64,000 nt of DNA from Arenicola marina (lineage: Eukaryota > Annelida > Polychaeta > Arenicolidae). This document shows positions 36,709 through 49,515 of this stretch, in pieces (the stretch's first letter is position 1; each line of letters begins with the position of its first letter). Made by a program: the position numbers and the translations under genes. The notes beneath the pieces are model-generated. The model worked only from the letters and a program-made list of their open reading frames with translations, did no database searches and had not been told where the DNA came from. The DNA is taken from the NCBI GenBank assembly GCA_964019135.1, contig OZ025249.1, positions 18,129,088-18,193,087 of the forward strand, in the 5' to 3' direction.

Positions 36709-36899
36709 ACTGAAAAAGTTGCCCCTGTCTATCTTCTACTTTTTTGGGTAGGTCTGTGATAAAATGGCTAATATTGTTAATATTGGTGGCAAATAAATTC
36801 AGTGCGTATGGAATTTCGTTAATATAGTGCAAATGGATCAAATATATGCAAAGTAACATAGGACATAAGAGATGGACTTTAATACGGGACCCTACGGGA

Positions 36900-37050
36900 G
36901 CATTTTGGCGGGAACATGGCCTCCTCAATTTCTCCATGAAGAGAACGACACCTTGCGTGAGACATGACGTTAGTATTTGGGCGCAAAGTACTATATTGAT
37001 CAAGGTCACGCTCCAAGGTCAAGGTCACAGGAAGGTCAAGGTCACGAAAC
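36900..37050 (+). repeat. AGGTCA-rich microrepeat and an E2F-like site
   Basis: At 37000-37047 caaggtcaaggtcac-type motifs occur four times, each holding the nuclear-receptor half-site AGGTCA. TTTTGGCGGGAAC at about 36903 resembles an E2F site. The half-site run is a simple-repeat type, so function is uncertain. Confidence 0.5.
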
Positions 37051-37099
37051 ATGTTTTCCCGCGTAACTCATTAATAATAATATTAGGTCTAGAGATCCG

Positions 37100-38770
37100 C
37101 AGTTTTTTCCAGAGTATTTTTCAGAGTACTTAAGCAGGCACAAAAATCATGTGGCCTCAGATTTCACCTCACATTTATAGTTTTTGAGTTATTGGATGAA
37201 GCGCCCCCCCCCCCCCCCACACACACAAAACGCCCTCCCCTCCCAGGCAGCCACATCCCTTTCCCCGGACACCGATGCGTGTCCTACACGTCGTGTGGCT
37301 ATGTATGACTCGCTCTTTAACATACGCTTTTGGTTAGTCAGCGTCAGATAAATAAACAACAATTAATTTATCAATAATAATATTCAGTTTTTTGTCACAA
37401 GAACAAAACACAAATTACATTCATTCAGTACATTTTGTAAGACATTTATCGTAACAAGAGCAGAAACCAAAGGCTTATTCGCTCAAATTAGGTGAGGTGA
37501 TTCGAGCTGCAAATTATATGGAAGCAAGCTAACAAAGAAGAAACGCGATAAAAGTCAAATACATAAACATAGAAGTATAGGAGCCATTGAAGGTTATATA
37601 GCGTTTGTCACAGCTAGCCACAGTACAGAATAACACATCTAAAGGCACAAATCTATTCATCGGAAAACATTTTTAGTATGATATCTTTCACTTCTTTCTT
37701 TCTTAATGTATTTAGACTTGCAAAAATTAACCTTCCTCAGCCATTTATTAAATCTACTTTGATCATTATGAGGTACTACTATGAAGAAATAATATTTCTG
37801 CTTCGCTTTTTACTCAAACATACTATAATTATCGCGTATTGTCAACTTATCTAATTTATACTTATAAGACATCCAGTAACTATTTATTTCGTTCTTAAAC
37901 GCACGTGCAGGGCGATGTCTTCCGCTGACGTTAATGGCGATATATTCCGCCATCCCATGATGAAGACAGTCCGCGAATTTATGGCGAGGCGTTCCGCCAT
38001 TTTGCGGCGAAGGTTTTCCGCCAGATATAATTTTTAGTAATAATTTGTATATGTTTTGTGTTTAAATATTTGGCAATACATTTGCCCCAAGCAATACCAT
38101 ACCCTATTTTCTGTTTTTATATCCAGGGGACAAGCTGCGGGCGAGCCAGCTTATATTTATAAATTTAGCGAGTTACGTAAGTACAATACGATGCTTTGTT
38201 AAAACATTTGGTATCCAAATGTCAACAAACTTCCATGCAGTGCCCCATCATGTAATTAACTTTTCATACCATTGTAATATCGCGATTATTTGAAATGTTT
38301 TTCGCCTCACTTAACGGACGTAGGATTGTTCTACGCGCCATTTTGATATGAACATATTTCGGATAAGAAAACATTCCTGGCCGACGTATTACAGGCGCGG
38401 ATGGTTACACAATTATCCCAATCACCCAATCAGGCAGTGTATACATACGCCACGCTCGCATTTAACTCCTCATGTACCCCATGTGGCCAGACGAGAGGCG
38501 ATTATAATTATTAGGTTCAGTGTGTGTGTCTGGGGATTGGTCCGTGTGTCATTGTGTCAGGGAACATGCGCCTGGCCAGTCCATGTAACGTAACAGCCTC
38601 ACAGTCTCCCCTTCGCGAGACTTGTGTAACCAGTAATTGTGTAACCAATTAAAGGGTATCGAGGTAGAGAAAGTCTCGCGGTAGAGAATGAAAATAATAC
38701 AAACTTGCGGTGACTACATGCATGCAGGTAGATTACCTATATGTAGGGTCCCTGAGGGGGGGGGGGGTAG
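37100..38770. other. Unique AT-rich sequence
   Basis: No gene supported. It contains a C-tract at 37204 and a short degenerate repeat of ttccgcca/atggcga at 37920-38030. Confidence 0.55.
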
Positions 38771-38960
38771 CCATGTCGCGTGTCGATTTTAAGAAAAGGT
38801 CCATGTCGTGTGTCAATTTTAAGAAAAGTTCAATGTCGCATGTCGATTTTAAGAAAAGGTCCATGTCGCGTGTCGCTAAGTCTTATGTCGCATGTCGATT
38901 CTAAGACAACCCCAATGTCGCGTTGTCGCTTTTAAAAATCGCCGTGTCGCCGTGTCGAAA
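38771..38960. repeat. 30-bp tandem repeat (about 5 units)
   Basis: Units of catgtcgcgtgtcgatttta plus agaaaaggtc, decaying rightwards. It follows directly on a G-run. Confidence 0.85.
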
Positions 38961-38969
38961 AAGCCCCTA

Positions 38970-39350
38970 TGGGGCCCTATATGTGGTGGAATGTGTACAA
39001 ATGTTAGTGGCATCATGCGTGCCAAATGGCATCGAAAACCCGTAATTTGGACACCAAAAAACAATCCAATTTTAACATCGCCAATGTCAGACCCGCTGTT
39101 TCTTTAGTAAGCTTCAGAGAGAGACAGAAACGCGTTATTTGCTCCGATCTTTCTGCATACTCAAAGTCCTTCGAGTAATCGGCCAATCGAGTTAAAATTG
39201 TGAAAAATCTTGGTGACAAGGTGAAAGCGGGTACGGGACCCATATGTGGTGATGTTCCAATGTTAGTTACATCATGAGTGCCAAATAGCATCGAAATCGA
39301 ACCAGCAGTTTAGACGCAAAACAATAATCACACTTTAACATGACCAAGCC
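38970..39350. repeat. Direct duplication of about 110 bp, offset near 268 bp
   Basis: The blocks near 38975 and 39240 share tatgtggtg, aatgttagt, catcat(g)(c/a)gtgccaaat, gcatcgaaa and ttttaacat with similar spacing, so this is an old local duplication. Confidence 0.6.
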
Positions 39351-39956
39351 CATTATAAAGCCTCAAGACGCAAACTGCATGGCTGACAGCGCGTTGACGT
39401 TTCGGCCTATAACTTGGTCGACATTGCATGTAGACCATCCCGATCGGCCTTAAAATGTTCAACGTATAGTCGCAGTCGGTACTAACAGGTTCAAGTTGCA
39501 CCTATCACCCCGATTTTCGTCTTTCTCAAGCTATGTTTGACAATCTCGGTTATGTTGTCGTGGCGTTTATAATATCTGTGTAAATTAAAAATTAGACTTT
39601 TTACTTATTAACTCTTGCTTCAAGTTTAGTGATGGAAACCACTGCTCAAAAGTATTTCCATCACGATTCACCAGATGAGCAAGCTAGTCATCATGGTCAT
39701 GTCGCCTATGTCAGGACTTTTTTTGGGTTTGAGAAAAATGCGGCTGCAATGCCCAACTTTTGATGACGTAGTACACAAGTAAGCCACCCTTTCCCATGCC
39801 ATTCTGGCAAAATGAAGGCCTTAAAGTTACATGTGGAGCTGACCGTTGCCACGGCTGCACCAAAATAAACATAAACAGGAAATGTTACCTTTGACCACAA
39901 GCAGTGTCAACGGCCACCGCCAAAGAAAAAGTTGCGCTCCGGACGCTTCTATTGTC

Positions 39957-40927
39957 TATAATAGGGCTATAAAGTCTCGTTCGCTTAGACTTCCGGTTTA
40001 CTCGTTTTGGGGACAAACAAACGAAGCACGTGTTCGGAACGAGTTTAGAATCTCTGCGCACACTGGTATCCTGACTATCTGTGACGTAGGGGTGACGTGT
40101 ATGTTACGCAAAGAGAGAGACTGGGTACCAGACTACCTGCGCAAAAGCCAGGCGCCGAGGGGTGGGTCCATTGCGGAAGGCCTAGCGCTATGATTAAGAT
40201 TATTTAAGAAATATAGCTTCACAAAACGGATAGATGACATATTTTTTATTCGTTTGCGCCGTCACAATGACGAATATTTGTTAGGACGGGACAATACGAC
40301 TGAGAAACTAACGTTTTTTTGCATTTCCTACGAAAACGAGGCATTATGACGTCACACGGATTCTCTCCGGTGACAACGTTGGCGCAACGCTTCAAACAGA
40401 AAACTTACACAAATGAAGAAACTTGGTCCTTTTGTGATCCAAAAGTGATACGAAAACATCCAACTGGTCTTATTTTATCTTTACCATGTGGTTTAATGAC
40501 GCACCAGTGTGTTGTCACTCCATGCACTGCACATTTTGACAGCGGAATGGTTAAGTCGATCACTTGCTCTCGCCATTTTTGTTACCGCGGAGGCACGCGA
40601 AACTCTGTGACGTCACTCGTTGTTTGGTGAACTTGCGAAAGCCCGGGTGCAGGGCTAAATTTAGAACGTTATTTTTAGCTTTCGAGCCTTTTGAAGACGG
40701 ATTTTTCCTTGCATATTCCCAAGGTTCTGCGTTTCATCGCCTCCAAATATTTTAACGTATATCTCCCATAGCCATGTTTAGTGAAATGGTACTCATAATC
40801 TTTAGAATGAACCTGGAAAGAAATTGACTTGTAGCTGTCTATACTTCAACATGAAGCACGTGTGTTTGTTTGTCCCCAAAACTGAAGTCTCGCGGCCCGA
40901 TCGCGAGAACTGTATAGCCCTATTTAG
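39957..40927. mobile_element. Element of about 970 bp with long inverted ends
   Basis: Left arm 39957-40031 contains aatagggctataaagtctcg and gttttggggacaaacaaacg then aagcacgtg. The right arm (40851-40927, reversed) contains cacgtgcttc in the matching inner position, gttttggggacaaacaaaca and aatagggctatacagttctcg. The interior has a 103-codon plus frame (40319-40630) without known domains and two TGACGTCA sites. Probably a non-autonomous DNA transposon or an inverted duplication. Confidence 0.55.
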
Positions 40928-41284
40928 CGCTTGGGCTCCCTGTCGGTGGCACCGGTAAACGACTTGTGTACACACGTTAATGACGTTTCAAATCAGCACA
41001 AGTTTTCATTTTTGTGGCGGACAATTCATGAATTTGAAATGTTTTGCTCATTGGCAGATAATTGGTGAGCGATATGGTAGGTGTTTATTGTCTGTTATAA
41101 ACCTTAAGGCCTTAGGTTTGTGTTCTTATACGCAAATTTGGCATTCAAAAACAGCGAAACAACTCCACATGCAACTTTAATGTTACAAGCCTTTTTTATT
41201 TATGGCACTTTTCGTATTTGCACTTATCCAATAAATGACCTAAATATATCGGACATTTTTATCAGAAGACAATGCGCTGTATGA

Positions 41285-41470
41285 GTAACTGTAAAGTTCG
41301 AAGTCACGAAAAACCTTTATCTTTAATCCCTTCTTTATTTGACAAATTTATTTCTTCAATCGGTCGTACGATAAAGTCCAAAATACAAAAAAAATACGGT
41401 TGAGGTCAACCTAGCCTTGCGGTTGACTGTTACGTTATGCAGAGGGGACATGAGGTACACGAACGAAAAA
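41285..41470 (+). repeat. Dispersed repeat, possible diverged copy 3
   Basis: Shares with 14743-15045 and 57340-57605 the order tttatt...gtacgat...ggtcaacc...gcggttgac...gcagaggggacatgagg. More diverged than the other two. Confidence 0.4.
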
Positions 41471-41479
41471 CTAACGGCC

Positions 41480-42560
41480 TCCGTTACTAACACTCATCAA
41501 GAATAGCAGTAGACATCCTTTGACGACCAGATTCGGTTTATGGATACGGGTTTTGTAACCTACAATCGTAATCAAAGATAATGATAGCTGGGTAGAACTT
41601 TTTGGCCTTTCAATAGAACAAAACAAGATAAAGATATATCCAGCTTAAATTTGGTTTTCATGTTTGTATAAACGTATTCAACCTAATCATTATGAAAAAT
41701 ACACTGACGTCACGTATTGCGGTAATGAGAATAAATGAGGTAAAGTGGAGAATATACGTAATTAGTCTAATAACGTAAAAGCGTCTGGTCTACGTTGAGT
41801 GCCGCCCACGGTCTATAACATCCCTTCATGACAGTCGACGTCAAGGGATGTTGGGGAAATTTCCATTTCCTATAGGAAATTACGTTGCCGGTTCGACGTT
41901 AGGTTTGCATGTGACGGCTTTCTAAGATCGGAGCAAAGGTGTCGAGGACAGGATTCAATATATTCCCCAGTAGAGAGCTCACCCTCAAAGCCATCTAATC
42001 TGACACGTGGGGATGACACAGCGTGTCTCATTGCCTCATTTCCCGACTCCCATATGGATTTCGCAGCTTCCAACTACACCTCAAGTTATTTATATCAGAC
42101 ATAATATAAATGAACAAGAACTATATTATATTTGTGTACAAAAAGTGGAACAACTACGTCACTACGGTTATCGCCTCGAGGATGTCCCGTTTCGGCCCTA
42201 ACGTTACGTACGCTGAGCAGGTGCTGACCGCGATGTGTTGTACCTGGGAAACAAGTGCCATGTGCAGTCACACGTTAAATAGCGCTTCATCAGGAAACCT
42301 GAGCAACCGTCATTAATTGATTCCTTATCCGATGATGGAATATGATCCTATATGATGGTTATTACCAGGAATGTGATAAGCAAAACCGCAGTTACGCTGG
42401 TTTTCGTATGAAATAAATTCACATGAATATGTCGGCCCAGATTTATACTTCCTAGTCACATAAATCATATACATATTTCAGTTCATTACCACAAAAAGGC
42501 TAGACATTTTCGACATGGGCAGCTAGGCCGTCTGCCAAGAACGATGAACTATAGAATGGC
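41480..42560. other. Unique sequence, no gene seen
   Basis: Mixed-composition sequence without protein-like frames or recognised elements. Confidence 0.5.
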
Positions 42561-42568
42561 TTCGTGGG

Positions 42569-42940
42569 CTTCTCATCGCAATAACAAAGGCATATGCGAG
42601 GCTTCTCATCGCATTAACAAAGGCATATGCGAGGCTTCTCATCGCAATAACAAAGGCATATGCGAGGCTTCTCATCGCAATAACAAAGGCATATGCGAGG
42701 CTTCTCATCGCATTAACAAAGGCATATGCGAGGCTTCTCATCGCAATAACAAAGGCATATGCGAGGCTTCTCATCGCAATAACAAAGGCATATGCGAGGC
42801 TTCTCATCGCAATAACAAAGAAATATGCGAGGCTTCTCATCGCATTAACAAAGGCATATGCGAGGCTTCTCATCGCAATAACAAAGGCATATGCGAGGCT
42901 TCTCATCGCAATAACAAAGGCATATGCGAGGCTTCTCATC
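42569..42940. repeat. 33-bp minisatellite (about 11 units), open on both strands
   Basis: Units of cttctcatcgcaataacaaa plus ggcatatgcgagg. On plus they read ASHRNNKGICE; the Asn/Ile variant gives a rough three- to four-unit order (I-N-N). The frame starts at 42544 and runs into unique sequence to 43065, but shows no signal peptide or known domain. On minus the repeat reads MRSLAYAFVIA. No evidence that either is translated. Confidence 0.93.
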
Positions 42941-43930
42941 CAGGCGTCTCGTGCAGTGATACCATTTTTGAGGGCACAGAGCTGAAGGTAAACATCGGCT
43001 CACTCGGGGAAAGAAGTGAAATAATGAATCTTTGTCTTGGATCTATGTACGGTGGCCTTTGTTAAGTACTGGCCGCACACACGCAAGCCGACATCAGTAG
43101 AGCTAATCTTGATGTTAAATATTAAACCGACCAGTACGGACCAGCACAAATTAGTTCAACATGGATTTACTGGAGCTATAAATTTCAAGAAATGCGCTTC
43201 TACTTTAGATACTGGATAAATAAATTTACTGATTTCATATGTAATCAGGTAGGTTATTGCGCTTTATCTGTGGTTTGGTTTTCATACCGACGCTAGAGTC
43301 TATGATATAGACGCTACATGTAATGCCTTGGCTGTCATGCTCGACGGGCAGTTTTACCTTGAACAGCCGGATCATATTCCGTTGCCGAAGAAAGATATAT
43401 TGGAAATCGAGAGGCTATTAAATGACTGTCGAAATTTGTGCCACGACTTTAATGGTTTATGACGGTATATGACCTCCCCTACCCACCCCCCACCCCGACC
43501 TCGACTCGTCAGCTACCTAGCCTCAGTTTCAGATTTCAGATACTATTCGTTCTTGTGAAAATTCCCCAAATAAAATTAATAGATATATTTATTTTACTTT
43601 TAATTAACATTGCAGGGCAAAAGTGTCATTCCTATGCAAAGGTTTACCCACTCGTGACCGCACAATGCGAAATATTATGAAAATATCATTGCCATTTGTA
43701 AGTTTCAAGTTTAAATGACTGGAATATGCAGGGTTCCATAATATAGTTCAGCAAGTTTAGGACAGGCGATTAATCAAAGGCTAATACAATTATTCCCTAC
43801 GATTGTAGTGGTAGTGAAGGTTATGTATTTGTGAGGTATATTTCAGAGGTTTATTCGGTAAGAATCCGTCTCCATTTTCGCCTAGGGAACACGTTTTAAT
43901 GATTCAATTTGACGTTTTACGACTAGTTTT
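42941..43930. other. Unique sequence, no gene seen
   Basis: AT-rich with short frames only; a pyrimidine-rich patch lies near 43470. Confidence 0.5.
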
Positions 43931-44080
43931 ACGTGATGGCCGAGGGACTAGAGTGTCGGACGGCGCGCCCTCTGCCGGGCGGGAGATCGGCTTCCCTCTT
44001 CCCCCATCGGTAGGGCTGTCCGTGCGCACCACCAGGCCTATGGGTCTTCCATTCCGCGACAATATAATAGCGGGCATCGG
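43930..44080 (+). mobile_element. Possible tRNA-like SINE head with a CTCF-like motif
   Basis: atggccgagggactagagtg then tcggac resembles a Leu/Ser tRNA-type A-box head as used by SINEs. gcgccctctgccgggcggga (43965 on) contains a CTCF-like core on the reverse strand. No convincing B box was found. Confidence 0.25.
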
Positions 44081-46060
44081 ATTTGTTGCGTAAATATTTG
44101 GACTGGATTTTTTTCGTATTTGTAGAAGAAGTGGCACCGAGCGTCTAGCGTCCCTCAGCGCCGCCAAAGCCGGAGCTGGCCGGCCAGTGGCGCCCCCAGT
44201 GGCCACGTCCTATAGGCGTCCGTGTATCCCCCATTTTTTCCTTGCGATAATCACATCTTCTTCCTGCTCCATCACCTCCCCGCTCCATCACCCCCCCCCC
44301 CTCCCCCAGCTATCCCCACCATTCTGTTTGCCATGCCCAAAGGTTAACACATAGGAACGATGGTAGGGTGGAGGTAGGGGCGGAGTGAGGGGGGGGGGGG
44401 CGGCTGAGGGGCGTTACGCGAAGACTTGCAAGAGGGTGGGTTGGGGTTATTAAAATATAAAGCGGGGGAGGGGCGGGCACATGTGCAGAACCCCCTTTCT
44501 TCCAATAGAACGGAGATTGGTAAAAATGCCGCATCTATAAGGAAGCGTCATCCTTCAGGCCATTCACACAGTGTTTAACGATAACGGCAGTGGGCAGTCT
44601 CTATCCTCGGGGCGTCGCTCAAGCAATAGTTCCATGGTGTGGAGTCTATAACGGCTGGTCGAAATCAAGGGACTAAAGCCGCCTGGGAGGGCTGGGTGGG
44701 GGTTGGGATGGGGGAAAGACCCGCTCGGCAGGCCCACCTCGTCTTGGCGTTGCGTGAGGGCGAACAAGGCACGGACCCGGTATGCGAGAGACTTGAGGGT
44801 TGATTGGCGCTTGGGTCGGAGGGATTTGGAGGTGGGGTGGGTGATATGGGGATGGCTGGGGCGGCGAGGGAGGCTGGGGAAGGGCGGCAGACGGGGCTTA
44901 GAGCGCAATAATCTAGCAAAAAGACCGATCGGTGTCCCGGCGAGGCTAGTCGACCCATAAGGAGAGCCGCCTCGGCAGTAAAAGGTTTCGGGGCCCTAGC
45001 AACACCGTGAAAGATATCGTTAATACCCTTCCTGCCCTCTATGAGCTATGGGGCGGTGACGCACGATGCACGGTAAAGACGCGGGTCGAGGACATCGAAT
45101 GCAGGAGAGATTTAATCCCCTGGCCTTGGGGTGAATTCGATTCTAGGGTAGGGCCTGGTATACACCGACAATGTCAATAATCCTTATATATACGCATATC
45201 CGATATATAAATACGAATCAAATGGGGCAAATGAGAAGGAAGTTGAAACGAATGACGCTCCATGCAGTAGGTGCACACCTTGTGTGACTGTCTCAGTGTC
45301 TCTGTTAACAGCCCTGCTGCAACCATTGCATGCTAACTGTTGTCTCCATCTTGAGCGCACCGAACGCGCAAAGCCAGGATCAGAAAACAAGAAAAGCCTA
45401 GAAAAACAATGTAGAGCATGAGGGGCGAGAGACACGGACCACTCTCACTCATTAGGGGGCGCTGGTGGAATACTAATGGCGACTTCCCTGGTGATGGTAT
45501 GGGTGAAGCCTTCCCGATGGCAGGGGTAACGGGCCCGAGGACTCCCCCGGGAGTAACGAGGGCTCCCCCGGGCAGACCTAGGTGTCGGGCGGGATGGGAG
45601 GGGTGTGTGTGTGGGGGGGGGGGGGGGGGGCATGGGTTATAATGCCTATCAGAAGGTGGGGGTGAGGTGGGTTTGGTCGGAAGGGGAACGGGTGGGGGGT
45701 GAGGGGTGGGTGTACGATAGTCACGCGGGATGCAGCCGTGTGTCTTGAGTCTACAAACATGTGGGTTGACGCCACCGTTGCCGCCTTGTTTGAGATCCCC
45801 ACAGGCGGCTAGTCCCTTCAGCAAGCGCCGAGCAGTGGCCGATCGAGGGAGAGTACGTACCCTTCCAGGCTGGATGGCTGGCTTGATAGCTGGCTGTCTG
45901 TACGCAGCTCGAGCCGCCACCCCCATCCCTCCCTCCACCACCTCCGAGACCGGGCGGGGCGCCGCCGCACGGAGGGAACTGACAAACGAGCCGGTGGGCA
46001 ATCGCCGTCTCCCTTTTATCGCCATCCCAGCCCCTCAGTCTCCAGCGGGCGGTACGAGCG
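44080..46060. other. GC-richer region with homopolymer tracts
   Basis: GC-rich, with G- or C-runs near 44290, 44390 and 45617. Several long overlapping frames exist on both strands (for example 45333-46025 minus and 45730-46173 plus), but they are proline-, arginine- and glycine-rich and overlap each other, so I make no call. It may hold a promoter or CpG-rich patch. Confidence 0.45.
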
Positions 46061-46128
46061 GCCTAACGTGTCAGGCTGCGCAGCCCAACCGGCAGCGAAT
46101 CGTCGGCAGTCAGCCACACACACACCTC

Positions 46129-46407
46129 ATTGATGTGAGAATCAGAAAGCAGAAACAGATTTCTCGTCCATGATGCGTAGAGGTCGATGGGAGCTGTTCC
46201 GCGGTTGAGGCCTGGATCTGTCACGCACGGCCCGTTCATCGCCGTGCGTGGTCTGATGAAACGGAAGTATCTTCTCTGACTCTCTAGCCTTTCTTGCTTC
46301 AGTCGGGCGGGGGGAGAAATTGGAGGCTTTGACATCGGCTCTGACTCTGCATCAGCAAGAGACAATGGAGGGGATATACACCTTGGTACTCTCAATTCCT
46401 CCTTCAT
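46129..46407 (-). CDS. Candidate coding exon, unidentified protein
   Basis: From ATG at 46407 (an in-frame TAA lies just upstream) the minus strand encodes about 93 residues of natural-looking composition. They include KPPISPPARLKQERL, RRYFRFIRPRTAMNGP and APIDLYASWTRNLFLLSDSH, and end at a possible donor aatgag|gtgtgt. I do not recognise a family and found no partner exon. It could be chance, as the overlapping GC-rich region has many open frames. Confidence 0.3.
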
Positions 46408-46565
46408 GGCTTAAATACTATTCACCAAGGAATTAACTCTCTGGGATATTGGACACCAGATGCTGGCAGATGTGACGTGTTCTGAGTGTTACATAGTCTG
46501 GTATTCGGATTGATTGGGGCACAAGAAATCTTTGTTTTATCTGAATAGTCGACGAGTTCGGAATA

Positions 46566-46623
46566 ATGCATCCAGTACACGTGTGGCTCTTCTTGAAGAG
46601 CCTCCTGCTCTTCTCGATACACG
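46566..46623 (+). CDS. Candidate signal-peptide first exon
   Basis: From ATG at 46566 the plus strand reads MHPVHVWLFLKSLLLFSIH, a plausible signal peptide (short N-region, hydrophobic core). The next base completes a phase-1 junction at a good donor, cacg|gtaggt. Signal-peptide exons often end in phase 1. No downstream exon was recognised. It lies about 160 bp from the candidate minus exon, head to head, which would suit a bidirectional promoter if both are real. Confidence 0.3.
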
Positions 46624-46639
46624 GTAGGTATACCTGTCT

Positions 46640-48640
46640 ATGTAACAGTCGGAGCATTCGAGGGGGGAGGGTGGGTCTTCAGCTTCTGAGCCCGGTTTCA
46701 CCACCATTCGGTCGTTCGTGTATTTTATCACGCCGCTTATTTGACTTTTGTTGCGTCTTTTATCATGTCACCCGGTTGGTGCATGAAATGATACATACTC
46801 TCAGTCACGCCTTCCCTAAATATACGGTCAAAATATCCTTTCATGGACAACATGAAATACTAGATTATCTCTAGCGATCACAAAATCTAACATCAACGTA
46901 TCCTTTCACGGAACATGAAGCCATTAACAGCATGTGCCATGTACTGTGTTTTGCTTCTTTTTTTTCCTCTTGTTCATTCCCGCTTTTTATCGTCCCCAAC
47001 TAACGAACAACAGATTTATATATATATAAATCCCGTTAATTAATTCCAATGCATTGCTGCGACATATAGGTATGATAACCTTTCGCACGGCACAGCACAA
47101 GGACAGAGACGACATTGCAGCTGTCAGTTACAACTGCCCATAGCTGGAGGCAGTATTGACCTTCCTTTGGTTTATCACTTCAGGAATAGATTAAAATAAC
47201 TGGGCATCTGACAGTTGGTTAGACTAGGCATCTGACAGTATCGACAAACTGACTCAATATTTTGATGGACGAGAAATCGCTTAGTCGACCGTGTTAATTG
47301 ATCGACCAACAGACCATCGCGATACTGAACGCTGCGAACGATATGCGTATTGCTATCTAAACATTGCAGAGGCTTCCTGTGCCATCTGCATGAATCCGAC
47401 GTTATCTTAATGCGTCACATTCCGAGCAAACCTTGTTGTTTTTTATGTTACAACTGCTGCAATGTCATTGTTTGGCCATTACCACCATAATCTTGTTAGT
47501 TATATGTCAAACAAGATTTAAGCTTACACAATATTTAGAGCTACATTGTTGACGTTATTTATGAATTTATTTATGCGGGCGTGTTTTGTGTTGGAATACC
47601 GTGGGACCGAAGATGGTTTGATGGGTGGGGGGATGGGGAATTACAAGCATGAATGGCAGGAAAGGTCAATAAAAAATGTTTATTGACGGTTAAAAATAAA
47701 TTGACCCCATCAAAGGTGGGGTTGAAAAGGCCACATCGTAGTGGCAAGCCCTAGTGCAACAAGATACACATAAACAGGGACATTTCATGAACAATTCGTG
47801 AATATGAAATTGCGATTACAGGGATGGTGGGTGGAAAAAAGAAAAACAACGATTATTACGGATGGGAATGTGGCCGGAAAACAAACACGTTCACTCCGCT
47901 CTGACTCCGGAAACGGGAAGAGCCAGCTGGTTGATGTGCCACGTTTGACTAAACACCGTGAGGCAGCCAGTTCGATTGCACAAAGATAACCGATAATCGA
48001 CTACCCTTCATAAATACGTTTTAACGTTGCAAAACCTCCATATGTTGCAAAATTAGCATGACTTGTGGCTTTGTATGATCTTCAGTGTAGAACGAAACTG
48101 TTTACAAGTAGAGCTTCTTGTTGTACTGTATCATGTAAACTCAATTCGCAACGAGTGGGATTTGGTTCGTATACAAAATTGAGAAGCAGGGGAGGGAATA
48201 GGGCCTACCTTTGCCGATCTCCGCGATTGGCATCCAGGAATTCTTGGAGATTCGCGATTAGCTGTTGGCTGTTATTATAGCAGTTTGTGGATTCCTCGAT
48301 ATTCGCGATATCACTTTCGCGCCCGGTCTTGCACAGTCCTCATCTTGGAGATTCGATATTGCACTCCCTACATCTTGGGGATTCGCGATTCCGAGCGGGT
48401 ACGCACCCCCCCCCGCCCCCCGAGAAGCGGTAAGCTGTGTTATGCTTAGCGGGCAAAGCTCTGATGTCAGGGATACACCCATCACTGACGTTATATTGTT
48501 TGGACATTGGCCCGAAAATATGGCGTGTTGCTCCCTACAATGTTACCGTATTGCTCTACCCTGCGCCTAGGCTGTGTCAAAATGGTGAGCAAGGCCATAC
48601 AGTGGCTCTTCTCGGGCGTCATGGTGTGTGCATGAGGGGG
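46640..48640. other. Mostly unique sequence
   Basis: No gene supported. Contains a TATA-type run near 47020 and a short inverted repeat near 47705 (ccccatcaaaggtgggg). Around 48200-48395 the motif cttggagattcgcgatt occurs in three to four degenerate copies. Confidence 0.5.
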
Positions 48641-48835
48641 CAGGGGGGGGGGGGGGGGCGGTGAGGGGCGTCGGATCTTGCTTACTGACTTTCTTTTTTC
48701 TTAGAGAAAATTTCAGCATCAAAAGTGTCGGCCCCTTTTTTCCATCAGATTCCTCGTATGTGCTAAAGTGCCCCTGATCCCCCGCCCTCATCCACCCTTT
48801 AGAAAATATTGCATCCGCTCTTGCAATGTCATTGA
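48640..48835 (-). mobile_element. Possible hAT-like MITE with G-tract
   Basis: One end reads gagcggatgcaatatt on minus; the other has agatccgacgcccct. A run of about 15 G lies at 48643. Termini and composition recall the elements at 32749 and 49516, but interior similarity is weak. Confidence 0.35.
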
Positions 48836-48993
48836 GAACTCCTTCTTCAGGTAACGACTTAACCACTCGGGGGGGTGGGGGGGGGGAGGGGGTTCACCTC
48901 CAACCCGTCGGCATCAGCTAAAGTGCTTCCATTCCATCAGCTGGGAGGGACAGTGGAGGCCCACCGCACTACTTTTCCCGGCGCAGTGTTTAC

Positions 48994-49043
48994 CTTGGCG
49001 AGGCAGGTATACGGCTCCCTGTTGCTGTTGTTCCGCGCTGCAT
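48994..49043 (-). CDS. Weak candidate first exon with strong start context
   Basis: The minus strand has gccgccATGcagcgc, a near-ideal start context, followed by 16 codons (MQRGTTATGSRIPASP) and a donor-like ccaag|gtaaac. There is no known similarity and no second exon, so it is speculative. Confidence 0.15.
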
Positions 49044-49515
49044 GGCGGCGATCGCAGATCGGTGCGGCTGTATTTATCAGCTTGCAAGCCGATAGCGAAA
49101 ACCTGCCAACGTTTGTGACTTGACCTTCGCGATGCCGCTACGCTGAATGTTGTTTCGGGTATTCTATACTGCCTCTAGCACATAGACCGACACGGTTTAT
49201 TGGCTGAACCCTCCGTCGCGCCCCACCGCTGGCTGAGACCGGTGGGTAACAAGGAGAAAGGCGACAAGGTCTTGCTCCTCCCGCTATGCCACGCCCTTTC
49301 CATGTCCAGCCGTTTGAAGCTTGGACCTCATTCTGCTGATGACGTAAATGTACACGAATGTATCCTATGTAACCATGGAATAGTTTTTCGATTATTAAGC
49401 CTGATAACTAAAGAAAAATTACCATGCTTAATGAAATCTACGAAAACGCAGTTGCCTCCTTTATATGCGGATGCCTAAATTGCTCCATTGTGTTAATCCA
49501 CTTCCTCCAACAGTG

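Noticed and set aside
44564-46025. Several 80-230-codon proline/arginine-rich frames
   Set aside because: They overlap on opposite strands in GC-rich low-complexity sequence with no domain.
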